From: Dietzia aurantiaca
GTDB lineage: Bacteria; Actinomycetota; Actinomycetes; Mycobacteriales; Mycobacteriaceae
DNA length: 64,000 bases
Assembly (NCBI RefSeq): GCF_021033825.1
Contig: NZ_JAIFXZ010000017.1
Coordinates: 1-64,000, forward strand
Direction of reading: 5' to 3'
Of the stretch, positions 27,519-44,000 are shown in pieces; the first letter of the stretch is position 1, and every line of letters begins with the position of its first letter. The position numbers were made by a program, and so were the translations under genes. The notes under the pieces were generated by a model. That model searched no databases. It had not been told where the DNA came from and saw nothing but the letters and a program-made list of their open reading frames with translations.

Positions 27519-27622
27519 ACGTCTCGGCCGGTTCCGGAACCCGCGGGGCCACCCGTGCGTTGAACCGGGCATCGGTCACTGACGGACATCGCCTGTGAGG
27601 TGGCCGGGAAGGAGTACGAATC

Positions 27623-28588
27623 GTGGCTCGTGGATCCCGTGGAGGGTACGGCCGCCGTCTCGGATGCTCGATCGGAGCGCTCGTGATGGTGGTCCTGGTG
27701 GTGCTGGGCGTCGGATGGTGGATCGGACAACGTGGCCTGCCCACCGATCCGGACGGGCCCGTGCCCCCTCCCGAGACACCCGAGATCGCGCAGCCGGCGG
27801 ATTGTGCCGATGTGCAGCTCCTCGCCGTGCCGGGTACGTGGGAGAGCAGCCCGACCGACGATCCGCACAACCCGACGTTCCTGCCGCAGGCGCTCCTGCG
27901 GACGATCACCGATCCGCTGTCCGAGCAGTACCCGGGCGACCGGCTCGAGGTCTACACTGTGCCGTACGTCGCCCAGTTCCGGAACCCGCAGCGGCCCGAC
28001 GAGATCACCTACGACCAGAGCCGTGCCGAGGGCACGGACCGCGCGCGCGCCGAGATGGCCGCCACCCACGAGCACTGCCCCTACACCTCGTTCATCCTCC
28101 TCGGCTTCTCCCAGGGCGCCGTGATCGCCGGCGACCTGACGAACGAGATCGGCACCGGCAACGGCCCGGTCCCCGCCGACCGGGTCCTGGGCTCGGTCCT
28201 CATCGCGGACGGGCGCCGCCTGCCGGGCGAGGGCCAGTCGCCCGGCCTGAACCCGGGCAACGGCCAGGGGATGGAGATTTCCCTGCAGCCGGTCACCGGG
28301 TTCACCCAGCTGATCGCCGGCGCCACCATGACCGGCACCCGGCCGGGCGGGTTCGGGGCGCTCGCGGACCGCACCGCCCAGATCTGCGACTCCCGCGACC
28401 TCATCTGTAACGCCCCGCTCAACGTGGTCGACGGCGCGGCCCGGTTCCAGGAGTTCGTCGCCAACAACGCTGTCCACGCGCTGTACGCGACGAACCCTGA
28501 CGTCATCATCGGCACGACGGTGCCCGAATGGACGATCGGTCACATCCGCGAGCTCACCGACGGTGCGCCGGAGATCGCGCACGGGTAG
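27623..28588 (+). CDS. cutinase-like esterase (Culp6/Rv3802c type)
   Basis: A 321-residue membrane-anchored alpha/beta hydrolase of the cutinase family. An N-terminal helix (about 15-36) anchors it outside the membrane. The nucleophile motif GFSQGAV is at about 165, and the catalytic Asp/His region is PDVIIG...IGHIREL near the end; conserved cysteines frame the domain (DCADVQ, CPYTSF). Its mycobacterial equivalent has phospholipase and thioesterase activity and is essential in mycolate metabolism. GTG 27623 has AAGGAG 8 nt upstream. It sits directly before fadD32, as in mycobacteria. Confidence 0.88.
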   Translation: MARGSRGGYGRRLGCSIGALVMVVLVVLGVGWWIGQRGLPTDPDGPVPPPETPEIAQPADCADVQLLAVPGTWESSPTDDPHNPTFLPQALLRTITDPLSEQYPGDRLEVYTVPYVAQFRNPQRPDEITYDQSRAEGTDRARAEMAATHEHCPYTSFILLGFSQGAVIAGDLTNEIGTGNGPVPADRVLGSVLIADGRRLPGEGQSPGLNPGNGQGMEISLQPVTGFTQLIAGATMTGTRPGGFGALADRTAQICDSRDLICNAPLNVVDGAARFQEFVANNAVHALYATNPDVIIGTTVPEWTIGHIRELTDGAPEIAHG

Positions 28589-28752
28589 ACGAACCCTGCA
28601 TGTCGCGGTTCGACACGCCGACCGCGGGCGTAGATTCGGAGTTCGGAGGTGGCCTGGGGCACGCTGTAAGATCGACCAAGCCTGTCGTCAGTGCACCCGC
28701 ATGTCCGCGGTCGGCGACGTCGACCATCAGACACGGATCGGAACGGAGCAAC

Positions 28753-30708
28753 GTGGAGTTCGAGCAGTACCACGACGCCAGCGGGGCGATTGTCATCCCC
28801 GATCGCACTACTCTGGTCGACTTCGTCGAGGCCAATGTCTCCGCCGCCCGGCAGGATCCGGCGCAGGACGGGTTGATCTACCGCTACATGGACTACTCGA
28901 AGACCCGCGACGGCGAGGTGCAGGAGCTGCTGTGGTCGCAGTTGGGTGACCGCCTCTACGCCATCGCGGCCCGGTTGCAGCAGGTGGCCGAGCCGGGCGA
29001 TCGGGTGGCGATCCTCGCCCCGCAGGGGCTCGACTACATCGTGTCGTTCTTCGCCGCGATCCACGCCGGGCTCATCGCCGTGCCGTTGTTCGACCCGGAC
29101 GAACCCGGTCACCACGATCGTCTCCACGCCGTCCTGGGCGACTGCACGCCGACGGTCATCCTCACCTCCACCCAGTCCGCGGCGGGCGTCCGGAAGCTGT
29201 TCCGTGAACTGCCCGCGCGCGAGCGTCCGCGGACCGTCGCCGTCGACGCCATCCCTGACGAGCTCGGCTCCGGATGGGTCCGCCCGGATCTCGGCGCGGA
29301 CGACATCGCCTACCTGCAGTACACCTCGGGCTCCACCCGGGTGCCCGCCGGTGTGGAGATCACCCACCGCAACGTCGTCACCAACGTCATGCAGCTCTTC
29401 GACGGCCTCGGGCTGAGCCGCGCCTCGCGCGGCGTCACCTGGCTGCCGCTGTTCCACGACATGGGACTGCTCACGGTGATCCTGCCGGCGATGGGCGGGG
29501 CCACCATCACGGTGATGAGCCCCCGCGCCTTCGTCCAGCGTCCCGGCCGCTGGGTCACGCAGCTGGCCGAGGCGGCGGGCGAGGGGGGCGTCGACGGCGT
29601 GTTCGCCGCGGCACCGAACTTCGCGTTCGAGCACGCCGCACGCCGGGGCCTGCCGCGGGAGGGCGAGCCCCTGGATCTGTCCGGTGTCACCAGCATCATC
29701 AACGGTTCGGAGCCGGTCACGCCCGCGTCGATGCGCGCGTTCAACGAGGCGTTCTCCCCGTACGGGCTGGCCCCCACCGCCATCAAGCCGTCCTACGGCA
29801 TGGCGGAGGCGACGCTGTTCGTGTCCTCGCCGCGTAAGGACGACGAGGCGATCGTCATCCACGTCGACCGGGGGGATCTCAACAAGGGCGTCATGACGGT
29901 CCTGGACCCCGCTCAGGTCGAGGGCAACGACGACGCGATCCCGCAGGTCGCCTGCGGGTACGTCGCGCCGAGCCAGTGGGCGACGATCGTCGACGCCAAC
30001 ATCGACGAGACGACCGGCGAACACGACGGCACCGGCCGCGAACTGCCCGAGGGCAGGGTCGGCGAGATCTGGCTCCACGGCACGAACGTGGGCGGCGCCT
30101 ACTGGGATCGCCCGGAGGAGTCCCGGGCCACCTTCGGAAACACGCTGACCGAGCGCCTGTCCGAGGGCAGTAAAACGGTCCGCGAGTTCGGTTCGGTCCC
30201 CGCGGACGGGCGCTGGCTGCGCACCGGAGACTACGGGGCGTACGTCGACGGCCAGCTCTACATCACGGGCCGCGTCAAGGACCTCGTGATCGTCGCGGGT
30301 CGCAACCACTACCCGCAGGACCTCGAGAACACGGCGCAGGACGTCTCCGACGCACTGCGTCCCGGCTTCGTGGCCGCGTTCTCGGTACCGGCCAACCAGC
30401 TGCCGATCGACGCCCGTAACGGCGCGGAGATCGCGGCCGATGACTCCTCGGAGACACTCGTCCTGGTGGGCGAGCGCGCGCCCGGCGCGGGCAAGGCGGA
30501 CCCGGGGCCCATCGCGGACGCGGTCCGTTCGGCGATCTCCGCCAGGCACGGCGTCACGGCACAGGATGTGCTCCTGGTGCCCGCCGGCTCGATCCCCCGC
30601 ACGTCCAGCGGCAAGATCGCGCGCCGTGCATGCAAGACCGCGTACGTCGACGGGACTCTACGCGGAGGACACCAGCAGACCGCCTTCCCCGACCTGCCGA
30701 CGGAATAG
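28753..30708 (+). CDS. fadD32: long-chain fatty acyl-AMP ligase FadD32
   Basis: A 651-residue acyl-AMP ligase that activates meromycolic acid and loads it on the N-terminal ACP of Pks13. The adenylate-forming motifs are YTSGSTRVPAG (about 193-203), SYGMAEATLF (about 349-358), TGDYGAY, and the C-terminal lysine motif TSSGKIARR. GTG 28753 has CGGAG upstream and aligns with Rv3801c in length (637). TAGATT (28631-28636) and TAAGAT (28667-28672) are candidate -10 elements giving a leader of about 80-110 nt. First gene of fadD32-pks13-accD4. Confidence 0.94.
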   Translation: MEFEQYHDASGAIVIPDRTTLVDFVEANVSAARQDPAQDGLIYRYMDYSKTRDGEVQELLWSQLGDRLYAIAARLQQVAEPGDRVAILAPQGLDYIVSFFAAIHAGLIAVPLFDPDEPGHHDRLHAVLGDCTPTVILTSTQSAAGVRKLFRELPARERPRTVAVDAIPDELGSGWVRPDLGADDIAYLQYTSGSTRVPAGVEITHRNVVTNVMQLFDGLGLSRASRGVTWLPLFHDMGLLTVILPAMGGATITVMSPRAFVQRPGRWVTQLAEAAGEGGVDGVFAAAPNFAFEHAARRGLPREGEPLDLSGVTSIINGSEPVTPASMRAFNEAFSPYGLAPTAIKPSYGMAEATLFVSSPRKDDEAIVIHVDRGDLNKGVMTVLDPAQVEGNDDAIPQVACGYVAPSQWATIVDANIDETTGEHDGTGRELPEGRVGEIWLHGTNVGGAYWDRPEESRATFGNTLTERLSEGSKTVREFGSVPADGRWLRTGDYGAYVDGQLYITGRVKDLVIVAGRNHYPQDLENTAQDVSDALRPGFVAAFSVPANQLPIDARNGAEIAADDSSETLVLVGERAPGAGKADPGPIADAVRSAISARHGVTAQDVLLVPAGSIPRTSSGKIARRACKTAYVDGTLRGGHQQTAFPDLPTE

Positions 30709-30740
30709 CGTCCGGCGGCCGGGCTGGCAGAAGGCACCAC

Positions 30741-30765
30741 GGGTGCCCCGCGGCGCGGGACACCC
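30741..30765. other. hairpin between fadD32 and pks13
   Basis: GGGTGCCCCGC pairs with GCGGGACACCC (one mismatch) around a 3-nt loop, in the 90-nt gap. It could attenuate or stabilise the operon transcript rather than end it. Confidence 0.4.
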
Positions 30766-30798
30766 CGGATGACACCCGAGGAAAGGCGAGTCACCCAG

Positions 30799-35810
<5,012 letters not shown>

Positions 35811-35814
<4 letters not shown>

Positions 35815-37364
35815 CGGCGAAGACCACCGCGGACAAGCTGGCGGAACTGCGGGTCAAGACCGAGCAGGCCCTGGACCCGGGCAGTGAGCGGGCCAAGGCC
35901 AAGCGGGATGCCGCCGGGCTGACCCCGCCGCGGGTGCGCATCTCCGAGCTCCTGGACGCGGGCAGTTTCGTGGAGATGGGTCAGCTCGCCAAGGCGCCCG
36001 GTGACCCGAACAACCCGTACGGCGACGGCGTGGTGACCGGCCGCGGCACCATCGACGGCCGCCCGGTGGTCGTGTACGCGCACGACAACACGGTGTTCGG
36101 CGGCTCGGTGGGCGAGGGCTTCGGTAAGAAGGTCTGCGCCATCATGGACTTCGCCCTCAAGGTCGGGTGCCCGATCATCGGTATCAACGACTCGGGCGGC
36201 GCCCGCGTCCAGGACGCCGTCACCTCGCTGGCCTATTACTCGGAGATCTCCAAGCGTCAGTACCCGGCGTCCGGGTACATACCGCAGATCTCGATCATGC
36301 TCGGCAAGTGCGCCGGCGGTGCCGTCTACGCGCCCGTGACCACCGACTTCGTGGTGGCGGTCAAGGACCAGGCGTACATGTTCGTCACCGGCCCCGATGT
36401 GATCAAGCAGGTCACCGGCGAGGAGATCTCCATGGAGGATCTCGGCTCGGCGCTGGAGCAGGCCAAGAACGGCAACGTCAACCACGTAGCGGTGAGCGAG
36501 CACGAGGCGTTCATGTACGTGCGCAACCTGCTCAGCTTCCTGCCGTCCTCGGCCGCGGAGAAGGCCCCGCTGATCAACCCGGGTCTCGAGCCGGAGATCA
36601 CCGAGTCTGATCTGGCGCTCGACGAGATCATCCCGGACTCGGACAACGCGGCGTACGACATGCACGACGTCCTGATCCGGATGTTCGACGACGGCGAGTT
36701 CGTCGAGACTTCCGGCCAGTTCGCGCCCAACATGATCACCGGGTTCGCCCGGGTCGACGGCGAGCCGGTCGGCGTGGTCGCCAACCAGCCGCTGCACCTG
36801 TCCGGTGCCCTGGACATCGACGCCTCCGAGAAGGCCACCCGGCACATGATGCTGTGTGACGCCTACTCGATCCCGATCGTCTACGTGGTGGACACCCCGG
36901 GCTACCTGCCGGGCGTCCAGCAGGAGAAGCTCGGCATCATCCACCGCGGCGCCAAGATGGGCTACGCGGTCGCGGCGTCCTCGGTTCCCAAGGTGACCTT
37001 CGTGGTGCGCAAGGCCTACGGCGGTGCGTACGCGGTGATGGGCTCCAAGAACCTCGGCGGCGATCTCAACTTCGCGTGGCCGACCGCCCGCATCGCGGTG
37101 ATGGGTGCCGAGGGTGCGGTGGATCTGTTGCAGCGTCGGCAGATCGAGGAGGCCGGTCCGGAGGAGGGTCCGAAGCTCCGTCAGCAGCTCATCGACATGT
37201 ACAACGAGTTCATCGCGACGCCGTACACAGCTGCCGAGCGGGGCTACATCGACGCCGTGGTCCAGCCGTCCGAGACGCGTCTGATCCTGCGTGGTGCCCT
37301 CAAGCAGCTCCGCGACAAGATCCGCAACGAGCCGCCACGCAAGCACCCCATCGCGCCGCTGTAG
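35811..37364 (+). CDS. accD4: acyl-CoA carboxylase carboxyltransferase subunit AccD4
   Basis: A 517-residue carboxyltransferase beta subunit. With a biotinylated AccA subunit it makes the alpha-carboxyacyl-CoA extender for Pks13. Characteristic segments include [29 protein letters not shown], the oxyanion-hole region [19 protein letters not shown] and [14 protein letters not shown] 35811 overlaps the pks13 stop (GTGA), so the extender enzyme is co-translated with its user, as in Rv3799c. It ends the plus-strand block and converges on the emb genes. Confidence 0.95.
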
Positions 37365-37440
37365 TTCCCGCGATGGGGGCGTCGTCTCCCCGTACGCCCG
37401 CCCTCGGGCATCTGCCCGCGCGCCTGCTCGCCCAGCTCCC

Positions 37441-37472
37441 ACTCCCGCCCGCGCGGAAGCGCACTCGGGAGT
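37441..37472. terminator. inverted repeat after accD4
   Basis: ACTCCCGCCCGCGC pairs imperfectly with GCGCACTCGGGAGT around a GGAA loop. Related in sequence (GCGGGCGGGAGT, GGGAGTTCA) to the hairpin at 9704. Probable terminator at this convergent junction. Confidence 0.5.
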
Positions 37473-37555
37473 TCATTACCGGGAGCGGCTGAGCTGCTCG
37501 GGGACGCCGGGAGCCGGGCGCCGGGCGCCACCCTCAGCCACGGCTCGGGAAACGA

Positions 37556-37590
37556 CACGGCCCGCGGGTGGGATCCACCCGCGGGCCGTG
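37556..37590. terminator. 15-bp perfect stem hairpin between accD4 and emb
   Basis: CACGGCCCGCGGGTG (37556-37570) pairs perfectly with CACCCGCGGGCCGTG (37576-37590) around GGATC. It is 36 nt past the emb stop (minus strand) and also downstream of accD4, so a bidirectional terminator is likely. Confidence 0.7.
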
Positions 37591-37625
37591 CTCTGCGCAC
37601 ATCCGCCGTCACCGGCCGTCCGGTC

Positions 37626-40600
37626 CTACTCCGGGTTCGTCACCAGGATCGGGCCTTCGGGCGACCACCAGCCCCAGCGGTCCACCGTGTCCACGGTGAC
37701 ATCGGCCGGCCGCGGGGGCTCGGACTGGTAGGTGCCCAGCGGCGCGTAGGCCTCGATGGAGCCCCAGTCGCGGTTCCAGTCGTGACGCAGGTACGACGGG
37801 ATCGTCCGGGCACTCTGCGCGGTCTCCACCCACCCGAGCGGGCCGCCGCCCTCGTACGACATCCACGTACCGGTCGCGCTGACCGCGAGAGGCCGGTCCG
37901 GCAGGATCCGGAATTCCGGCAGCTCGGCCACACCCGCGAAGTGCGAGAACGGACGCTGGCAGGGGAACTGCATACTCACGGCCCAGTCCAGCAGGACCGG
38001 CGAGGAGGACCCGACCATCTCCTGGACCGTCACGAGCTCGGGGGCACGCGGCGGGGTGATGGCCGCCCATTCGTCGGGGGTGAGGTCGTCGTCGTCGACC
38101 CGGATCCGCATGACGTCGGCGTCGGCGGGCACGTCCTCCATCGACACCCGCAGGTTCCGCCAGGTCGGGGCGGGGCCGATGTCGTACGGGACGACGGGGG
38201 CGCCGACCATCTCGACGCCGTCGCCGGTGTCCCGGCCGAACTCGACGGTGACCTCCTGGCCGTACTCGTAGATGCCGTCGGCGTCGAAGCGCCCGATGCG
38301 GCCGGCCGCCGAGATGACCAGCAGCGGGTGCGCCTCGCGGTTGGTCGGCAGCTCGTACCAGCCGGTTTCGAGGTCGGCCTGCTGCTGCGGGCCCGCGAAG
38401 AACGAGCCCAGGACCGGTGTGGTGGCCGGGTCGAGGCCGAACGGCAGCGCCACGGTGGAGCCGTTGACGCCCTCGGCGCCGCGACCGCCGCCCGTACCGG
38501 CGCTCTCACCGGTGTTGACCGAGGGGCCGCCGCCGGGTTCCGAGGTGGTGTTGGCTGCACCCGGGTCGGAGACCACCGCGTCGGCGGACAGGTCGGGAGC
38601 GACGCCGTTCGGGGTGAAGCCGGTGTTGCCGCCGGCCTCGATCGTCTCGGCCATGGCCCGGGGGTCGACGGAGCCGTCGGGCAGCCGCGGCGCACCGAGC
38701 GGGGCGAGCATGCCCGCGTTGGCGTCCGGCTCGACGAGCACCCGGTCGGCGAGCATGCACGGGTTGCCGGCGAGCGCCGACACGTTGCCCGCGGCGATCG
38801 AGTACGCCGGGAACTGCTTCTGCAGCCCCTTGGCGAACGAGGCGACGTTGAAGATCACGAGCAGGCCTGCGACCACCGCGATCGGGGCGGCGGCGAAGGT
38901 CCGCATCCGACGGCGGCCCGCCGTGGTCCTGGGCGCCTGCTCGCCGGTGTAGTCGCGGCGCAGGTGCTGCCAGCCGGCGAACGCGAACGTGAGCACCGCC
39001 AGGACGAGCAGCACGTTGGACGCGGAGATCCCGCTGACGCTCGGCGCCTTGTCCCACCAGGGGATGCCGTAGCTCGAGACGTACCACCACCCGTTGGGGC
39101 CGGCGAACGCCAACGCGAGGACCACCAGGATCACGCCGAGGAACAGGGTGCGGTTGCGGGCGGTGCGTACGGCCGACGCGGAGATGGCGAGCGCTCCCAG
39201 CGCGGCGATCGCCGCACCGATCCCGGCGTACACGCCGAAGTGGTGGGTCCACTTGGTGGGGGAGAACATCATGAAGAACGCGGTGCCCACCACGACGCCC
39301 ACGAGGCGCCAGACGGGGCCGGACGCGGCGCCGGGGACCTTGCCGCGCCGCAGCAGCGTGCCGATCACCACGGCCAGGCACAGCAGCACCAGGAGTACCG
39401 GCAGGCGGCGGGACAGTGACCCGTCCACCGTCGGGATCATCAGGTAGTAGTAGCGGACGAACTCCTCGAACCAGGCCAGGTTGGGACCGATCTCGCCGCG
39501 CACCCGGATGGCCTCGAGGACCGCGGCGAGCGACTGCACGCCGAACACACAGATGAGCACCATGGTCCCGGCTGCCAGGACGGGCGCCACGAGCGCCAGG
39601 TAGGAGCCGACCTGGCGGCCGCGCACCACCACGGTGTGGACGACGGCCCGCAGGCCCATGATGAGCGCGGCCACGGCCATGAGCCCGGTGGGCCCGGTGG
39701 CCAGTGAGAACGAGGCGATGATCACGGCCACCGCGAACGGCAGCATCCGGCGGGTCGCGATGGAGCGTTCGACGGAGACCCAGGTCAGCAGCGCGCCCAG
39801 CGCGATCGCCGGCTCGGGGCGCAGGCCGTTGTTGAACGCCATCCAGAACGCGAGGAACACCGCGGCGGCACTCCACACCACGACGGGCGTGGTGCGGGCG
39901 GCTCGCCCGAGGCGCGGCAGCACCTCGCGGCTGATGACCAGCCAGCACAGGATCGCGGCGAGAAGCGCGGGCAGACGCATCCAGGGGCTGGCCGTGGAGA
40001 CCTGTGCGAACAGGGTCAGCAGGTCGTAGTAGGGCGAGCCGAACGGTGACTCGGGGACGCCGTACCAGCGGTAGTAGTTGGCCATGTAGCCAGCGGGCTC
40101 GGCGGCCCGGGCCATCGACATGATGTAGCCGTCGTCGGAGGTGTTGCCGCCGACGAAGTGCCACACGGCGAGCGTGCCGATCACGGCCAGGTCGGGCAGA
40201 CGCGGGCGGAACCAGCCGCGGGGCAGGAATCGCAGGCTCCGCCTGCCGTCGGTCTGGTCGAGCCCGTGCAGCGCCCACAGTGCGACCGCCGTCGACAGCA
40301 GGCCCAGGACGAGCGCCGCCCACTTCAGCGTGGTGGGATCGGTGGTGAAGCGCGAATCCACCTCGACCGACACCGCGAGCTCCTCCGGCACGGCGGTGTC
40401 GAGGGGCAGATCGGTGTAGAGACCAACGACCATGGGGCGCAGGTTGTCGGCGTCGATGCGGCCGGCCGCGGTGGGGCCGTCGAGCCCCTCGAAGGACGCC
40501 TCCGCGTAGGTGGGGGCCGCCACCACGCTCAGGACACTGCACTCACCGGCGGCGACCTGCTCGCGCGGCGCGGAGACGATGACCCGGTTGCGGGAGACCA

Positions 40601-41024
40601 CGTCGACCGTATCGGCGGAGGCACGGATGAACATCGCGCGCTCTCCGGCCTCCTCGCCGGCGGCCGGGGCGGTGGACAGCAGGATGCCGCCGTCCTCCGG
40701 GAGGTCGGCGACCAGGGTGCAGGGGATGGTCGCGGTGACCTCCTGCGGGGTGTGCGCCATGAGCGGCGCGGTGACCGACTCGACGGACCCGTTCTGGGGC
40801 CACTGGACCGAGGAGGTCGTCTGCGCCACCGGCAGGAACGGCAGGGCCAGGAAGCACAGGGTGCCCACCAGACCGCTGACGATGGCGATGACGCGGAGTC
40901 TGGCGACCCGGGAGTCCGAGGCGACCGGGGCGACCGGGGCGACGTCCTGATCGGATGCCGCTGGAGTGGCCGGGTCGGAGTCAGGGGACGCGCCCGAGCC
41001 GGCTGCGGAGGAAGAGTCTGACAC
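37626..41024 (-). CDS. emb: arabinosyltransferase of the Emb family (downstream copy)
   Basis: A 1132-residue GT-C arabinofuranosyltransferase that extends arabinan from decaprenyl-phospho-arabinose; target family of ethambutol. About 13 membrane helices follow the first periplasmic domain. The catalytic acidic motif and ethambutol region read GNTSDDGYIMSMARA, with Met at the place of EmbB Met306, then YYRWYGVPESPFG. The C-terminal carbohydrate-binding part ends in RWGWWSPEGP. It starts at GTG 41024, 22 nt behind the paralogue, with its own TAGAAT box in the gap. Assignment to EmbA, B or C cannot be made by eye. Confidence 0.92.
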   Translation of the reverse strand: MSDSSSAAGSGASPDSDPATPAASDQDVAPVAPVASDSRVARLRVIAIVSGLVGTLCFLALPFLPVAQTTSSVQWPQNGSVESVTAPLMAHTPQEVTATIPCTLVADLPEDGGILLSTAPAAGEEAGERAMFIRASADTVDVVSRNRVIVSAPREQVAAGECSVLSVVAAPTYAEASFEGLDGPTAAGRIDADNLRPMVVGLYTDLPLDTAVPEELAVSVEVDSRFTTDPTTLKWAALVLGLLSTAVALWALHGLDQTDGRRSLRFLPRGWFRPRLPDLAVIGTLAVWHFVGGNTSDDGYIMSMARAAEPAGYMANYYRWYGVPESPFGSPYYDLLTLFAQVSTASPWMRLPALLAAILCWLVISREVLPRLGRAARTTPVVVWSAAAVFLAFWMAFNNGLRPEPAIALGALLTWVSVERSIATRRMLPFAVAVIIASFSLATGPTGLMAVAALIMGLRAVVHTVVVRGRQVGSYLALVAPVLAAGTMVLICVFGVQSLAAVLEAIRVRGEIGPNLAWFEEFVRYYYLMIPTVDGSLSRRLPVLLVLLCLAVVIGTLLRRGKVPGAASGPVWRLVGVVVGTAFFMMFSPTKWTHHFGVYAGIGAAIAALGALAISASAVRTARNRTLFLGVILVVLALAFAGPNGWWYVSSYGIPWWDKAPSVSGISASNVLLVLAVLTFAFAGWQHLRRDYTGEQAPRTTAGRRRMRTFAAAPIAVVAGLLVIFNVASFAKGLQKQFPAYSIAAGNVSALAGNPCMLADRVLVEPDANAGMLAPLGAPRLPDGSVDPRAMAETIEAGGNTGFTPNGVAPDLSADAVVSDPGAANTTSEPGGGPSVNTGESAGTGGGRGAEGVNGSTVALPFGLDPATTPVLGSFFAGPQQQADLETGWYELPTNREAHPLLVISAAGRIGRFDADGIYEYGQEVTVEFGRDTGDGVEMVGAPVVPYDIGPAPTWRNLRVSMEDVPADADVMRIRVDDDDLTPDEWAAITPPRAPELVTVQEMVGSSSPVLLDWAVSMQFPCQRPFSHFAGVAELPEFRILPDRPLAVSATGTWMSYEGGGPLGWVETAQSARTIPSYLRHDWNRDWGSIEAYAPLGTYQSEPPRPADVTVDTVDRWGWWSPEGPILVTNPE

Positions 41025-41032
41025 GACGACAG

Positions 41033-41038
41033 ATTCTA
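41033..41038 (-). promoter_or_regulatory. -10 hexamer between the two emb genes
   Basis: TAGAAT on the minus strand, 8 nt before GTG 41024, inside the 22-nt gap. It allows separate leaderless transcription of the downstream emb. Confidence 0.55.
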
Positions 41039-41046
41039 GGCGACGA

Positions 41047-44000
41047 TCAGTTCATCGGTCCGGGCGTGGTCCAGCCCCACCGCACCTCACTGCCGCGGAT
41101 CAGCTCGGCCGGGGTGGCCGTGGGGTCGAGTGGCTCGAACCGCTGGAGGGAGCCCCAGTCCCGCGACCAGTCGTGGTCGAGATAGGTGGGGACGGTCACG
41201 GCCTCGACGGTCTGGGTGGTCCACAGCAGCGGTCCGCCGCCGCCCGCGCTCTGCCACCAGTTGGCGGCGGACGAGGATTCGCGGTCGGCGAGGATCCGGT
41301 ACTCGGGGATTTCGGCGACGCCGCCGTTGTGGACGAACGGCCGCTGGCAGGGGAACGCCAACGCCACGACCCAGTCGATGAGGACGGGATCGGTATGGCC
41401 CACGACCTCGTCGAGGGTGCTCAGTCGCGGGTTACGGGGCGGGGTGACGGCGATCCAGCGGTCCGGGTCGAGGTTGTTGTCCTCCACGACGACGCGCACG
41501 ACCTGGGCGTCCTCGGGGATCTCCTCGAGCGGGATCCGCAGGTTCCGCCACGCGGGCGCCGGCCCGATGTCGGTGGGCGTCATGGAGCCCATCACCTCGA
41601 AGTCGGTGGGCCCTGCCGCGCCCACGCGGCCCGGCCGGCCGTACTCGATGCGCACGTCGCCGGCACCGATGCGGCCGGCGACGGCCATCACGAGCAGCGG
41701 ACGGTTGGGGCTGCGGTCGGGGAGTCGGTACCAGGCCGAGGTGAGTTCGGCGGCGACCTGCGGGCCGCGCCGGTAGGAGCCCAGCACCGGCGTGGTCTCG
41801 GGGTCGAGGCCGAACGGTAGTGCCACGGTGGAGCCGTTGACGGTCAGTGCGCCGCGGCCGCCGGTGGTGCCGGCGTCGACGCCGTCGCCGGGATCGCGCT
41901 CGTCGGGCTGGGACTGGGCGAGCGAGCCGGAGGCCTCGGCGCTGTCGACGGTGATCGAATCGGGCAGGCCGTTGGGGGCGAAGCCGTTGACGACGCCGGC
42001 GCCGAGGGAGATCTCGGGCCCGGCGCCGATCGCGGTGAGGATCCCGTCGTTGGAGTTCTCCTCGACGAGCACCGAGTCGGCGAGCGAGCACGGCTGCCCG
42101 GCGATCGCGCGCATGTTGGCGCGGCCGACCGTGTAGGCGGGGGATTGGGCGAACACCGCGGTGACGACGGAGACCAGTTCGAAGATCACGACGGCGAACG
42201 CCACGACCGTCAGGGGTGCGCCGTCGATGCCGCGCCCGTCGCGATGCCGCGCCGCGGGGGTGTCGGCGCGGGAGCGCAGGAACGGGATGTGGCGGGTGAC
42301 CCGGCGCCACAGGGCGCGTCCGGGTTCGTCGGGCAGGAACCCGATGTGGATGAGCCCGGCGACCAGCAGGCACGCGAATCCGCCGAGGAAGGCCAGGTAC
42401 TGGACCTGGACCCCGCCGACGGAGGGGAAGGAGTCGGCGAAGGGGATGCCGTAGTCGGAGACGTACCACCAGGTGTTGTTGGTGGCGGTGGACAGTCCGA
42501 CGACGAGGCACAGCGCCGCCCACACGAGCCACCGACTCCGGGCGAGCGACACGGACGACGAACGAAGGGCGATCACGGCCAGGACCGCCAGCGCCCCGGC
42601 CAGCCCCGCGAAGACGCCGAAGTGGTGGGTCCATTTGGTGGGGGTGAACACCAGGAACAGCAGCGAGCCCGCGATCACGCCGATGAGGCGCCGGGACGGT
42701 CCCGCGGCGGCGCCGGGGATCCCGCCGCGTCGCAGCATGACGGCCGAGACGAGCACCAGGCACATGAGCATGAGCAGGACTGGGAAGCGGCGGGCCACGC
42801 CGCCGTCGGCCGAGACGCTGAACAGTGCTTCCCAGCGTTCCTTCTCGCCGTACCAGGGCAGGCTCGGCCCGAGCTCGGTGCGGATGCGGGTGGCCTCGAG
42901 GACGGCGGCCAGGGTCTGGTCGGCGAAGACGGTGTAGAGCAGCGCCAGGCCCACGGCCAGGACGGGTCCTACGATCGCGGCCCAGCCCACGATCTTCGCG
43001 CGTCGGCGGGCCATGCGGACGAACTCGCGGGCGCCGGCGGCCAGCGCGGCCACACACATCAGGCCGGTGGGCCCGGTGCCGAGGGAGAACGCGGCAACAC
43101 CGATCGCGGCGACCCCCGGCACGAGCCGGCGGGTGGCGATGGAGCGCTCGACCAGCGACCACGTGAGCAGCGCACCCAGCGCGATGACCGGCTCGGGCCG
43201 CAGCCCGTTGTTGAACGCCATCCAGAACGCGAGGAACAGGGCGGCGCCGGTCCAGCGCGGCCGATGCCAGGTGCGGGCCAACCGGCCGAGGCGGGGGATG
43301 ACCTCGCGGCTGATGATCAGCCACGAGAGGATGCCGCACAGCAGCGTGGGTAGGCGCATCCACGGACTGGCGGTGGAGATCTCGGCGAAGACCCGCAGGA
43401 TCTCGTAGTACCAGCCGACCGGGGACTCGGGTGAGCCGAGCCAGCGGAAGTAGTTGGTCATGTAGCCGCTCGGTCCGGCGGAGCGGGCCATGGTGAGCAG
43501 GTAGCCGTCGTCGGAGGTGTTGGCGCCCACGAAGTGCCAGAAGGTCAGGACGCTGATCACCACGCCGTCGACCCCGGAGAGGCGCAGCCACGAGCGGGGC
43601 ACGAAGCGCCGGTCGGAGCGGCCGTCGATGCGGTCCAGGCGGTGCAGGAACCAGACCGAGGCGATCGTGGCCGCCACCCCGATCAGCATCAGCACCAGCT
43701 TGATCAGCGTCGGGCTCGAGGAGTAGCGGGAGTCGACCGTCACCTCGACGGTGGACTCGCCGAGGCCGTCGGGCGCGGTGGCGGCGGTCAGATCGGTGAA
43801 CACGCCGGTGACCTGCGGCCGCATGCTGCCGGGGACGGCGGCGCGGACGGGATCGTCGGCGTCCTCGGGATCGCGGTCCAGGCCGGTCAGCTCGGCGACG
43901 AGGATGCCAGTCTCTGCCCGCACGTGCAGGGTCTCGCAGTCCGCGTCGCGCAGCGTGGCCAGCGGCACCGACAGCAGCGTGAGGTTGCGGACCACCACCT

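Noticed and set aside
28540-30549. 669-codon minus-strand frame opposite fadD32
   Set aside because: Shadow of fadD32, without start signal or domains.
37400-37500. Short reading frames between accD4 and emb
   Set aside because: Frames coincide with inverted repeats and have no start signals; the segment is explained by terminator hairpins.
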